A stretch of 64,000 bases of DNA. It comes from Roseateles depolymerans. Its GTDB lineage: Bacteria; Pseudomonadota; Gammaproteobacteria; Burkholderiales; Burkholderiaceae_C. Of this stretch, positions 31,711 through 40,007 are shown one piece after another (the stretch's first letter is position 1; each line of letters begins with the position of its first letter). Both the position numbers and the translations under genes were made by a program. The notes under the pieces are model-generated. The model had not been told where the DNA came from. It searched no databases and saw only the letters and a list, made by a program, of their open reading frames with translations. Location of the stretch: NCBI GenBank assembly GCA_003241055.1, contig QFOD01000017.1, forward strand, positions 1 to 64,000, read 5' to 3'.

Positions 31711-33024
31711 TCAACCCACCTCGGCCATGACCATGGGCGTGGCGGCCACGTCGGCATCGCCCAGCGTGCAGGCGGCGAGATAGGACGCCACCGCACGATC
31801 AGCAGCCGCCTCGTCGGCCGCGTGCACCAGCGCCAGCGGCTCGCCGGCCGCGAAGCGCGTGCCCACGGCCTGCACCGCCGAGAAGCCCACGCGCATGTCG
31901 ATCGCATCGCCGGCCTTGCGGCGGCCGCCGCCCAGCTCGACGATGAGCACGCCCAGATCGCGCGTGGCCATGGTCTGCAGCACGCCGGCGCGCGGCGCGG
32001 GCACCGGCTTCACCACCGGTGCTGCGGCCAGGTAGGCCGACGGCTTCTCGAGCAGATCGGCGGGGCCGCCGAGGGCCGCCACCATCTGCGCAAACTTCTC
32101 GGCCGCGGCGCCGGAGTCCAGCGCGGCCTGCAGCTTCCCGCGGGCGGCGGCCACGTCCGGCGCCAGGCGGCCCAGCACCAGCATCTCGGCGCACAGCGCC
32201 AGGGTCACCTCGTGCAGGCGGGCTTCACGCGGGCCATCACCCTTGAGGTAGCGGATGGTTTCCCAGATCTCCAGCGCATTGCCGACATCGCTGCCCAGGA
32301 TCTGGTTCATGTCGGTGATCAGCGCCCGGGTGCGCAGGCCCGCGCCGCCGGCGACGGCCACGATGCTCTCGGCCAGTTCCTTGGCGAACTCGGGCGTGGC
32401 CGCGAACGCACCATTGCCGCACTTGATGTCCATGGCCAGGCCCTCGAGGCCGGCGGCCAGCTTCTTGGACAGGATGGACGCGGTGATCAGCGGCACGCTC
32501 TCCACCGTGGCGGTGACGTCACGCGTGGCGTAGAAGCGCTTGTCGGCCGGCGCCAGGTCGGCGGTCTGGCCGATGATGGCGCAGCCGAGCGTCCGCACCA
32601 GCTGGTCGAACTTCGCCGGCTCGGGCGTGGTGCTGTAGCCGGGAATGGCCTCGAGCTTGTCCACGGTGCCGCCGGTGTGGCCCAGGCCGCGGCCGGCGAT
32701 CATGGGCACATAGCCGCCGCAGGCCGCCACCATGGGCGCCAGCATCAGGCTGACCTTGTCGCCCACGCCGCCGCTGGAGTGCTTGTCCAGGATGGGGCCG
32801 GGCATGTCGGGCCAGCGCATCACGCGGCCGGAATTCATCATCGCGCGGGTCAGCAGCACCGCCTCGTCACGGCCCATGCCGCGCAGGAACACGGCCATGC
32901 CGAGCGCGGCCACCTGGCCCTCGCTCCAGGAGTTGTCCACCAGGCCGCGAACGAAATGGTTGATCTGGGCCTCGTTGAGGGCCTGGCCGTCGCGCTTGGC
33001 GCGGATGATTTCTTGAGCAAGCAT
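31711..33024 (-). CDS. deoA: Thymidine phosphorylase
   Basis: A 437-residue enzyme that splits thymidine and deoxyuridine with phosphate. Characteristic segments: N-terminal MLAQEIIRAKRDGQALNEAQ, the phosphate-binding DKHSSGGVGDKVSLMLAP, RGLGHTGGTVDKLEAIPGY, and the C-terminal VGFSAVQAVGTRFAAGEPL domain. It forms a cluster with deoC, a purine phosphorylase and cdd, so pyrimidine nucleosides brought in by the ABC importer can be degraded here. It ends 1 bp before trmB begins. Confidence 0.96.
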   Translation of the reverse strand: MLAQEIIRAKRDGQALNEAQINHFVRGLVDNSWSEGQVAALGMAVFLRGMGRDEAVLLTRAMMNSGRVMRWPDMPGPILDKHSSGGVGDKVSLMLAPMVAACGGYVPMIAGRGLGHTGGTVDKLEAIPGYSTTPEPAKFDQLVRTLGCAIIGQTADLAPADKRFYATRDVTATVESVPLITASILSKKLAAGLEGLAMDIKCGNGAFAATPEFAKELAESIVAVAGGAGLRTRALITDMNQILGSDVGNALEIWETIRYLKGDGPREARLHEVTLALCAEMLVLGRLAPDVAAARGKLQAALDSGAAAEKFAQMVAALGGPADLLEKPSAYLAAAPVVKPVPAPRAGVLQTMATRDLGVLIVELGGGRRKAGDAIDMRVGFSAVQAVGTRFAAGEPLALVHAADEAAADRAVASYLAACTLGDADVAATPMVMAEVG

Positions 33025-33053
33025 GGTGCAAAGGGCGGCCGCGGCCGCCGGGG

Positions 33054-33830
33054 TCAGTAGGCCGCGGTGGAGGCCGTGGAGGCTGCGCCGGACAGCACGG
33101 CCTCGATGTCGGTCAGCAGACCGCTGGCGCCGAAGCGCAGGCGCTGCGGCACCAGAGCGTCCGCACCCAGTGCGGCCTCGGCCTGGGCGATGTAGCCGGC
33201 CGCATCCAGCACCGAACGCACGCCGCCCGAGGCCTTGAAGCCGGCGGACGACAGGCCGCTGGTTGCGATTTCCTTCAGCATCACCGCCGCCGCCTCGGGC
33301 GTGGCGCCCACCGCGGTCTTGCCGGTGCTGGTCTTCACGAAGTCGGCGCCGGCCGCCAGCGCCAGACGGGTGGCCTGGGCGATCCGCTCGGGCTTCTTCA
33401 GCTCGCCGGACTCGATGATGACCTTGAGCGTCAGCGGCTCGCTGGCCTCGCGCACGGCGGAGAGAAAGTCCGCGACCTCGTCGCCGGCCTCGTCGGCCAG
33501 CAGCGCACGCCAGGGCAGCACCACATCCACCTCGTCACCACCGGCCGAGGCGATCGCCTCCACATCGGCCAGCGCACGCTTGAGATCGAGCGCGCCGTCG
33601 GGGAAATCGGCCACCGCCGCCACCTTGATGTGGGCCGGCAGCGCCGCACGCGCCTGGGCCACGAAGCGCGGCCACACGCAGACGGCCGCCACGTCGCCAT
33701 GGGCCGAGCGGGCGCGCTGGCACAGCGCCTCGATATCGGCCGGGGTGTCGGCGTCGTTCAGGCTGGTGAGGTCCAGGCAGGCCAGCGCGATGCGCGCCGC
33801 GGCCTTGAGGTCCGTTGCCCCGGTGCTCAC
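33054..33830 (-). CDS. deoC: Deoxyribose-phosphate aldolase
   Basis: A 258-residue class I aldolase that cleaves 2-deoxyribose-5-phosphate into acetaldehyde and glyceraldehyde-3-phosphate. GTG 33830 is the start; it overlaps the stop of the purine phosphorylase gene. The catalytic lysine lies in GADFVKTSTGKTAVGAT (first K) and a second conserved lysine in GFKASGGVRS. DEVDVVLPWRALL is the family's Asp region. The open frame extends far upstream, but that part is out-of-frame phosphorylase sequence. Confidence 0.95.
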   Translation of the reverse strand: MSTGATDLKAAARIALACLDLTSLNDADTPADIEALCQRARSAHGDVAAVCVWPRFVAQARAALPAHIKVAAVADFPDGALDLKRALADVEAIASAGGDEVDVVLPWRALLADEAGDEVADFLSAVREASEPLTLKVIIESGELKKPERIAQATRLALAAGADFVKTSTGKTAVGATPEAAAVMLKEIATSGLSSAGFKASGGVRSVLDAAGYIAQAEAALGADALVPQRLRFGASGLLTDIEAVLSGAASTASTAAY

Positions 33831-34663
33831 AGCGCCACGCCCTTGAGGCTGGCCACCAGCTGCGACAGGAAGCTGGCGGCACGCTCGCCCGAGGCCTGGG
33901 CCTGCTTGAGGGTCAGGTCGTGCGTCAGCGCCTCGGCCGACAGGCCGGCCGCCATGTTGGTCATCAGCGCCAGGCCCATGACCTTGAGGCCGGCGTGGCG
34001 GGCCAGGATGGTCTCGGGCACGGTGCTCATGCCCACCGCGTCGGCGCCCCAGGCGGCGAACATGCGGATCTCGGCGGCGGTTTCGAACTGCGGGCCCAGC
34101 GCCCAGCAGTAGGTGCCCTCGCCCAGCATCAGGCCCTGGTCCTTGGCCAGTTGCAGCGCGTGACGACGCAGCTCGGGGTCGTAGGCGCCAACCATGTCGA
34201 CGAAACGGCCGCTGCCGGGCTCGCCCACCAGCGGGCTGCGCTGCGGGGCGTTGATGTGGTCGGCGATCAGCATCAGGCTGCCCGGGGGCATGTGGCTGCG
34301 CAGCGAGCCGGAGGCGTTGGTCTGCAGCAGCAGCTTCACGCCCCAGGCCTTCAGCGTGCGGATGGCGCCGGCCATGCCGGTGCACTCGCCGCTCTCATAG
34401 GTGTGGGCACGGCCGCGCAGCATGATCACGCGCTGCTCGCCCAGACGGCCCACGACGACCTCGTTCACATGGCCTTCGACCTTGGGCTGCGGGAAGGCCG
34501 GCAGCTCGGTATAGGCCAGGCTCTTGGCGTCCTGAACCAGGGCGGCGGCACCGGCCCAGCCGGAGCCCAGCACCACGGCCACCTCGGGCGCGTCACCGAA
34601 CAGGGATTGCAGCTTTTCGACGCTCGCAGGGATCGCGACGCCGAGCTTTTGATGATCGATCAT
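33827..34663 (-). CDS. Purine nucleoside phosphorylase (trimeric PNP family)
   Basis: A 278-residue enzyme that phosphorolyses inosine, guanosine or xanthosine. It shows the trimeric PNP pattern: VVLGSGWAGAA near residue 30, RGRAHTYESGECTGMAGAIR (phosphate His), LLQTNASGSLRSHMPPGSLM, and GADAVGMSTVPE with the conserved Met/Thr. The preferred purine (XapA-like or PunA-like) cannot be told here. It overlaps deoC by 4 bp and follows cdd by 8 bp, so it is part of the salvage operon. Confidence 0.93.
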   Translation of the reverse strand: MIDHQKLGVAIPASVEKLQSLFGDAPEVAVVLGSGWAGAAALVQDAKSLAYTELPAFPQPKVEGHVNEVVVGRLGEQRVIMLRGRAHTYESGECTGMAGAIRTLKAWGVKLLLQTNASGSLRSHMPPGSLMLIADHINAPQRSPLVGEPGSGRFVDMVGAYDPELRRHALQLAKDQGLMLGEGTYCWALGPQFETAAEIRMFAAWGADAVGMSTVPETILARHAGLKVMGLALMTNMAAGLSAEALTHDLTLKQAQASGERAASFLSQLVASLKGVAL

Positions 34664-34671
34664 GGGAGACC

Positions 34672-35091
34672 TCAGAACAACTTCAGATGATCCGGGCCGA
34701 AGCTGTGAGGCAGCAATTCAGCCAGGGTCCAGCGGCCACGGATGCCGCTGGGATCGCCGACGATGACGATGAGATCGTCGGGCACGGAGAACTCACGCAG
34801 CTTCTGGCGGCAGCCGCCGCAGGGCGTGATGATGTCGGGGCCCGGGCCGGTGACGAGCACCGCCTTGGCCTGCTTGCCGCCGGCCATGATCATGGCGGTC
34901 AGTGCCGAAGGCTCGGCGCACCAGCCCTGCGGGTAGGACGCGTTCTCGATGTTGGCGCCGATGTGGATGCGGCCCTGTTCGTCCAGGATGGCCGCGCCGA
35001 CCGCGTACCTGGAATACGGGGCGTGCGAGAAGGCCCGCGCGCGCAGCGACTCGGCCAGCAGGCGGTCCAGAACGTCCTGGCTCAGTTCCAT
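34672..35091 (-). CDS. cdd: Cytidine deaminase
   Basis: A 139-residue zinc enzyme converting cytidine and deoxycytidine to uridine and deoxyuridine. It is the small homotetrameric type. The zinc site is CAEPSAL (Cys and the catalytic Glu) and PCGGCRQKL (two Cys). The N-terminal FSHAPYSRYAVGAA is typical. Start at ATG 35091 (an ATG two codons earlier is possible). It lies between the ABC permease and the purine phosphorylase genes and makes deoxyuridine available to DeoA. Confidence 0.95.
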   Translation of the reverse strand: MELSQDVLDRLLAESLRARAFSHAPYSRYAVGAAILDEQGRIHIGANIENASYPQGWCAEPSALTAMIMAGGKQAKAVLVTGPGPDIITPCGGCRQKLREFSVPDDLIVIVGDPSGIRGRWTLAELLPHSFGPDHLKLF

Positions 35092-35101
35092 CAGCACAAC
35101 C

Positions 35102-36076
35102 TCAGCGTTCTTTGACGTAGGGGCGCCCCAGCGCCTTGGGCGCCACGGCCGAGCCGATGAAGCCGGCCAGCAGCACCACGGTCAGGATATACGGCAGCGC
35201 CTGGATCAGCTGCACCGGCACCTCGCCCCCGCCCAATGCGGCCGGCAGCGCGACGCCCTGCAGACGGATGGCCACCGCGTCCAGGAAGCCGAACAGCAGG
35301 CAGGCCCCCAGCGTGGGCAGCGGCTTCCACTTGCCGAAGATCATCGCGGCCAGCGCGATGTAGCCGCGGCCGGCAGTCATGTTGGGCGAGAAGGAGGCGT
35401 TCTGCGCCAGCGTCAGGTAGGCGCCGGCCAGGCCGCAGAGCACGCCGTTCATCAGCAGCGCCTGATAGCGCAGTGCCTTCACCGACATGCCGGCCGCCTC
35501 GACCATGGCCGGGTTCTCGCCCACGGCGCGCAGCCGCAGGCCCGGGCGGGTGCGCTCCAGGAAGAACCACACCACCGCCACCATCAGGAAGGCCACGTAG
35601 ACCAGCGCGTTGTGGCTCAGCAGCCCATGGCCCAGCACCGAGGCGAACCAGTGGCCGGCCTCGGGCTCGGCAAAGCGCGGCACCAGGCCGGTCAGGCGCA
35701 CATCGGCGTCGATGGGGGGCGTCTGGCCGCCCTGCTGGAACCAGGCGATGCCCAGCACCACAGTCAGGCCGGCGGCGATCATGTTGATGGCCACGCCGGA
35801 CACGACCTGGTCGCCCCGGTTGGACACGCAGGCGAAGCCATGCACCAGCGCAACTGCACAGGCCACCGCGATGGCCGCCACCAGGCCGACGGCGGTGGAG
35901 TGCGTCGTGGCTGCTGCGGCGGCCGCAGCAAAGGCGGCAAAGAGCATCTTGCCTTCCAGGCCCAGGTCCACGACGCCTGCACGCTCCGACAGCACGCCCG
36001 CCATCGCACACAGCAGCAGCGGCGCGCTGACACGCAGCGTGGACGCGAGCACGGAAGCGATCAGCACCTCATCCAC
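35102..36076 (-). CDS. Nucleoside ABC transporter permease (NupQ-like)
   Basis: A 324-residue inner-membrane protein of the BPD_transp_2 type, starting with GTG 36076 (VDEVLIASVLASTLRV). Typical segments are PLLLCAMAGVLSERAGVVDLGLEGKM, RGDQVVSGVAINM (coupling loop), and VGENPAMVEAAGMSV. It overlaps the other permease gene by 8 bp. With that permease, the double ATPase and the BMP-type binding protein it forms a nucleoside importer, in line with the salvage genes downstream. Confidence 0.93.
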   Translation of the reverse strand: MDEVLIASVLASTLRVSAPLLLCAMAGVLSERAGVVDLGLEGKMLFAAFAAAAAAATTHSTAVGLVAAIAVACAVALVHGFACVSNRGDQVVSGVAINMIAAGLTVVLGIAWFQQGGQTPPIDADVRLTGLVPRFAEPEAGHWFASVLGHGLLSHNALVYVAFLMVAVVWFFLERTRPGLRLRAVGENPAMVEAAGMSVKALRYQALLMNGVLCGLAGAYLTLAQNASFSPNMTAGRGYIALAAMIFGKWKPLPTLGACLLFGFLDAVAIRLQGVALPAALGGGEVPVQLIQALPYILTVVLLAGFIGSAVAPKALGRPYVKER

Positions 36077-37184
36077 GGGCGCCTCCCTTCTTCGCGAACG
36101 CGGCGTAGAGCCGCGCGAACATCGGCGCGCTGACCGTGGCCATGGCACCCGAGAACAGCACGATCAGGCCCTGGGCCGTGACCACCATCTCACGCGAGAA
36201 GCCCTGCAGCTCGAACGACACCTCGACGCCACCCTGATAGAGCACGCCGAACAGCAGCGACGCCAGGATGATGCCCACCGGATGGTTGCGCCCCATCAGC
36301 GACACCGCGATGCCGGTGAAGCCTGCGCCGGCCACGAAGTCCAGCGTCAGCTTGCCCTGCACGCCCGAGATTTCGTTGATGCCAACCAGGCCGGCCAGCG
36401 CACCGGAGATGGCCATGGCCACCAGCACCTGCATGCGCGGATGCATGCCGGCATAGTGCGCCGCGCGCGGTGCGCTGCCCACGGCACGCACCGCATAGCC
36501 GGCGGCGCTCTTCCACAGGAACCAGCCCACGAACACGCAGGCCAGCAGCGCGATCAGCAGGCTGAGGTTCAGCGGCGAGGACGGCATGTCGTAACCCAGG
36601 CTCTGGGCGATCTGGTGCAGCGCCGGCATGCGCGCGGCCTCGGCGAATTCGGCGGACTCCACCGACATGCTGCTTGCCGGGCGCAGCCAGTTCACCAGCA
36701 GGTAGCCGTTCAGGCCCGCCGCCAGAAAGTTGAACATGATGGTGGTGATCACGATGTGGCTGCCGCGCCAGGCCTGCAGATAGGCCGGAATGGCCGCCCA
36801 CAGCAGGCCGAACAGCGCCGCGGCCACCACCAGCAGCGGCAGCACGACCACGGCCGGCAGCTTGGCGCCCAACCACAGCGCCGTCAGCGCCACGCCCACG
36901 CCACCCAGCGTCGCCTGGCCCTCGCCACCGATGTTGAACAGGCCGGCGTGGATGGCCACGGCCACGGCCAGGCCGGTGAAGATGAAGGTCGTCGCGTAGT
37001 AGAGCGAATAGCCCAGGCCGCGCAGATTGCCCAGCGCGCCGTTGAGCAGCACCGACAGCGCCTCGGTCGGGCTGATGCCGATCACGCGCACCACGACGCC
37101 GGCCACCAGCAGCGCGACCGCCAGGTTCCACAGCGGCAGCAGGCCGATGTCCATCCAGCGGGGCATGTTCAGAGGCTGGCTCAT
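36069..37184 (-). CDS. Nucleoside ABC transporter permease (NupP-like)
   Basis: A 371-residue inner-membrane permease. It has a longer N-terminus than the partner permease, about eight to ten membrane segments, and the family phrases ATTFIFTGLAVAVAIHAGLFNIGGEGQ and GSHIVITTIMFNFLAAGLNG, plus VGSAPRAAHYAG (coupling region). Its start overlaps the ATPase stop by 4 bp. Confidence 0.93.
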   Translation of the reverse strand: MSQPLNMPRWMDIGLLPLWNLAVALLVAGVVVRVIGISPTEALSVLLNGALGNLRGLGYSLYYATTFIFTGLAVAVAIHAGLFNIGGEGQATLGGVGVALTALWLGAKLPAVVVLPLLVVAAALFGLLWAAIPAYLQAWRGSHIVITTIMFNFLAAGLNGYLLVNWLRPASSMSVESAEFAEAARMPALHQIAQSLGYDMPSSPLNLSLLIALLACVFVGWFLWKSAAGYAVRAVGSAPRAAHYAGMHPRMQVLVAMAISGALAGLVGINEISGVQGKLTLDFVAGAGFTGIAVSLMGRNHPVGIILASLLFGVLYQGGVEVSFELQGFSREMVVTAQGLIVLFSGAMATVSAPMFARLYAAFAKKGGARG

Positions 37185-38722
37185 GCGGCACCGCCTTGCG
37201 CTTGTTCTTGTGCTGCCATCAGCAGTCCCAGTCGCTTCTCGTCACAGTCTTCAATGGCCAGCTCGCCAGTGATGCGGCCGGCGTTCATCACGACGACGCG
37301 GTCCGCCAGCGCGAGGATTTCATCCAGCTCGGAGCTGACCAGCAGCACCGCGCAGCCAGCGTCGCGCAGCGCGCGCAGTTGGTTGTGGATGAACTCGATC
37401 GCGCCGATGTCCACGCCGCGGGTGGGCTGGCCCACCAGCAGCACCTGGGGCTGCTCGCCGATCTCGCGCGCCAGGATGAGCTTTTGCTGGTTGCCGCCGG
37501 AGAACTTGCTGGAGCCCAGGTTCTCGTCGCGCGGGCGCACGTCGAAGCGCTCCTGCATCGCGCGGGTCGCGGCACGCATGGCCGCGTGGTTCATGTTGGG
37601 GCCGCTGCGGTACTTGGGCGCATCCTGATAGCCCAGCACGGCAGATTCCCAGGCCGGGAAGTTCATCACCAGGCCCACGGCATGGCGGTCTTCCGGCACA
37701 TGGGCCAGGTGCAGCTCGCGCGCGCGGCGCGGCTGCAGCCAGGCCTCGGGCGAGAAGCTCGCGCCGCCCAGCGTCATGCCGCCGCCCTCGGGCGCGCGCA
37801 GGCCGGACAGCACCTCCAGCAGCTCGCTCTGGCCGTTGCCCGACACGCCGGCCACGCCGACGATCTCGCCGGCCTTCAGCGTGAGGCTCACGTTGCGCAG
37901 CGCCGGCACACCATTGGCGTGGCTCAGCGTCAGGCCCTGAGCCTGCAGGCGCACGTCGCCACTGCGGGTCTCCAGCCCTTCCGGCCGGCCCAGCGTGACC
38001 TTGCGGCCCACCATGGCCTCGGCCAGGCCCTCCTCGCTCCAGGCCGCGATGGCGCGGGTCTCGACCACCTGGCCGGCGCGCATCACGGTGACCGCGCCGC
38101 ACAGGCTCATCACTTCCTTGAGCTTGTGGGTGATGAGGATCAGCGTCGTGCCCATGTCCTTGAGCCGGCGCAACGTCACGAACAGCTGCTCGGTCTCCTG
38201 CGGGGTCAGCACGGCGGTGGGCTCGTCCAGGATCAGCACCTTGGCGCCGCGATACAGGGCCTTCAGGATCTCCAGGCGCTGCAGCTCGCCCACCGGCAGG
38301 TCGGCCACGCGGGCGTCCAGCTGCACCGCCAGGCCGGTCTCGCGCATCAGCGCTTCCAGCCGGGCGCGCACCTGGGACTTGGCCGGCGACAGGAAGAAGC
38401 CGCCCTCGGCGCCCAGCATGATGTTTTCCAGGCAGGTCAGCGTGTCCACCAGCATGAAGTGCTGGTGCACCATGCCTATGCCCAGCGCGATCGCCTGCTG
38501 GGAGTTGCTGATCTGCACGGCCTGGCCATGGACCTCGATGGCGCCGCTGTCGGCCTGGTAGTAGCCGTACAGGATGGCCATCAGCGTGCTCTTGCCGGCG
38601 CCGTTCTCGCCGACCAGCCCGTGCACGCTGCCCGCCGCGATGTCGAAGGACACCTCGCGGTTGGCCTGCACGGCGCCGAAGCGCTTGCTGATCGCCCGCA
38701 GGCGGACGGCCAGCGCGCTCAT
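37181..38722 (-). CDS. Nucleoside ABC transporter ATPase, two ABC domains (NupO-like)
   Basis: A 513-residue cytosolic ATPase with two fused ABC domains. Domain 1 (about 5-240) has GENGAGKST (Walker A), LPVGELQRLEILKALYRGAK (signature) and LILDEPTAVLT (Walker B). Domain 2 (about 260-505) has a degenerate Walker A, VAGVSGNGQSELL, and a signature FSGGNQQKLILAREI. This layout is standard for sugar and nucleoside BMP-type importers. It overlaps a permease gene and a small membrane-protein gene by 4 bp each. Confidence 0.95.
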   Translation of the reverse strand: MSALAVRLRAISKRFGAVQANREVSFDIAAGSVHGLVGENGAGKSTLMAILYGYYQADSGAIEVHGQAVQISNSQQAIALGIGMVHQHFMLVDTLTCLENIMLGAEGGFFLSPAKSQVRARLEALMRETGLAVQLDARVADLPVGELQRLEILKALYRGAKVLILDEPTAVLTPQETEQLFVTLRRLKDMGTTLILITHKLKEVMSLCGAVTVMRAGQVVETRAIAAWSEEGLAEAMVGRKVTLGRPEGLETRSGDVRLQAQGLTLSHANGVPALRNVSLTLKAGEIVGVAGVSGNGQSELLEVLSGLRAPEGGGMTLGGASFSPEAWLQPRRARELHLAHVPEDRHAVGLVMNFPAWESAVLGYQDAPKYRSGPNMNHAAMRAATRAMQERFDVRPRDENLGSSKFSGGNQQKLILAREIGEQPQVLLVGQPTRGVDIGAIEFIHNQLRALRDAGCAVLLVSSELDEILALADRVVVMNAGRITGELAIEDCDEKRLGLLMAAQEQAQGGAA

Positions 38723-38946
38723 GCGCCCTGCCCCTTCATGCGGCGCTGATGACGCGTCCAGGCCCAGCGCAGGCTCAGGCCCAGCGCGGGCGCCAGCGGC
38801 ACCAGGGCCAGCAGCACGGATTTCGTGGGCGGCGTCACATGGGCCAGCCGCTCATAGAGCTTCACGAAGCCCTCGGCATACAGCACCACCGTCAGCCCAC
38901 CCACCAGCAGGGCCAGCAGCGCGGCCCGGAGCATCTCGGATTTCAT
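38719..38946 (-). CDS. Small two-helix membrane protein in the nucleoside importer operon
   Basis: A 75-residue protein with two hydrophobic segments (about residues 6-24 and 42-60) joined by a loop and a basic tail (WTRHQRRMKGQGA). Its stop overlaps the ATPase start (ATGA) and its start lies 5 bp after the binding-protein gene, so it belongs to the operon. I do not recognise the family. It is not a normal part of BMP-type importers and may be an accessory subunit. Confidence 0.7.
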   Translation of the reverse strand: MKSEMLRAALLALLVGGLTVVLYAEGFVKLYERLAHVTPPTKSVLLALVPLAPALGLSLRWAWTRHQRRMKGQGA

Positions 38947-38951
38947 CAGCC

Positions 38952-39926
38952 TCAGTACTTGCAGGCGTTGTCGGCCATGTAGTCGGCCACCTTGATCTTG
39001 CCGGCGATGATGTTGGCCTTGACCGCATCCACCTTGGTCTTCAGTGCCGGCGTGATCAGCTTGGCGTTGTTCTCGTCCACGGCGTAATCGACGCCGCCTT
39101 CCTTCAGGCCCAGCACCTGCACGCCGGGCTTCCAGCCCTTGAGCACGTTGTAGACGGCCACGTCCACGCGCTTGACCATGGAGGTCAGCATGGTGCCGGG
39201 CTGCAGATGGTTCTGGTTGCTGTCCACCCCGATCGCCAGCTTGCCGGCGTCCTTGGCGGCCTGGTAGATGCCCACGCCCGTGCCGCCGGCAGCGGCGAAC
39301 ACGATGTCGGAGCCCTTGGCGAACTGGCTCTTGGCCAGCTCACCGCCGCGGGTCGGGTCGTTCCAGGCGGTGGAGGTGGTGCCCGTCATGTTGGTGAACA
39401 CCTCGATCTTCGGGTTGGTCGCCTTGGCGCCCTGCTCGTAGCCGCACTGGAACTTGCGGATCAGCGGAATGTCCATGCCGCCGATGAAGCCGACCTTGCC
39501 GCTCTTGCTAACCATGGCGGCCATCGCGCCCACCACGTAGCTGCCCTCGTGCTCCTTGAACAGCACGGACTGCACATTGGGCAGGTTGACCTGGGCGTCG
39601 ATGATGGCGAACTGGGTCTTGGGGAAGTCCTTGGCCACCTGCTGCAGCGCCGAAGCCTGCGCGAAGCCCACGCTGATGATGGGGCTGGCACCGCGCTCGG
39701 CCATGCGGCGGATGGCCTGCACGCGCTGGGTGTCGTTGCTGATCTCGAATTCGAGATAGGTCTTGCCCGTTTCCTTCTTCCACTGCTCGGCGCCGATGTA
39801 GCCGGCCTGGTTGAAGGATTTGTCGAACTTGCCGCCCATGTCGAAGATCACCGCGGGCTGCTGGGCCTGGGCCACACCACAGACCAGCGCCAGGGCCAGG
39901 GAAAGTCGGGGCAGAGTGAACTTCAT
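38952..39926 (-). CDS. BMP-family nucleoside-binding protein of the ABC importer
   Basis: A 324-residue periplasmic substrate-binding protein. ATG 39926 gives a Sec signal (MKFTLPRLSLALALVCGVAQ). The mature protein has IFDMGGKFDKSFNQAGYIGA, FAIIDAQVNLPNVQSVLFKEHEGSYVVGAMAAM and GFIGGMDIPLIRKF, the BMP/PnrA family pattern for purine and pyrimidine nucleoside binding. There is no lipobox. It is the first gene of the importer and salvage operon. The stretch to the next gene has no clear promoter that I can name. Confidence 0.93.
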   Translation of the reverse strand: MKFTLPRLSLALALVCGVAQAQQPAVIFDMGGKFDKSFNQAGYIGAEQWKKETGKTYLEFEISNDTQRVQAIRRMAERGASPIISVGFAQASALQQVAKDFPKTQFAIIDAQVNLPNVQSVLFKEHEGSYVVGAMAAMVSKSGKVGFIGGMDIPLIRKFQCGYEQGAKATNPKIEVFTNMTGTTSTAWNDPTRGGELAKSQFAKGSDIVFAAAGGTGVGIYQAAKDAGKLAIGVDSNQNHLQPGTMLTSMVKRVDVAVYNVLKGWKPGVQVLGLKEGGVDYAVDENNAKLITPALKTKVDAVKANIIAGKIKVADYMADNACKY

Positions 39927-40007
39927 GGGAGTGACAGGGTTGTTCCGGCGAAAGGGGCGCATTGTAGGAAACATCGGTGAATTTCTACTAAGCAGGAAAA
40001 CACGGGG

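Noticed and set aside
33831..34385. Upstream extension of the deoC frame
   Set aside because: This part is the purine phosphorylase gene read out of frame; GTG 33830 fits the aldolase start.
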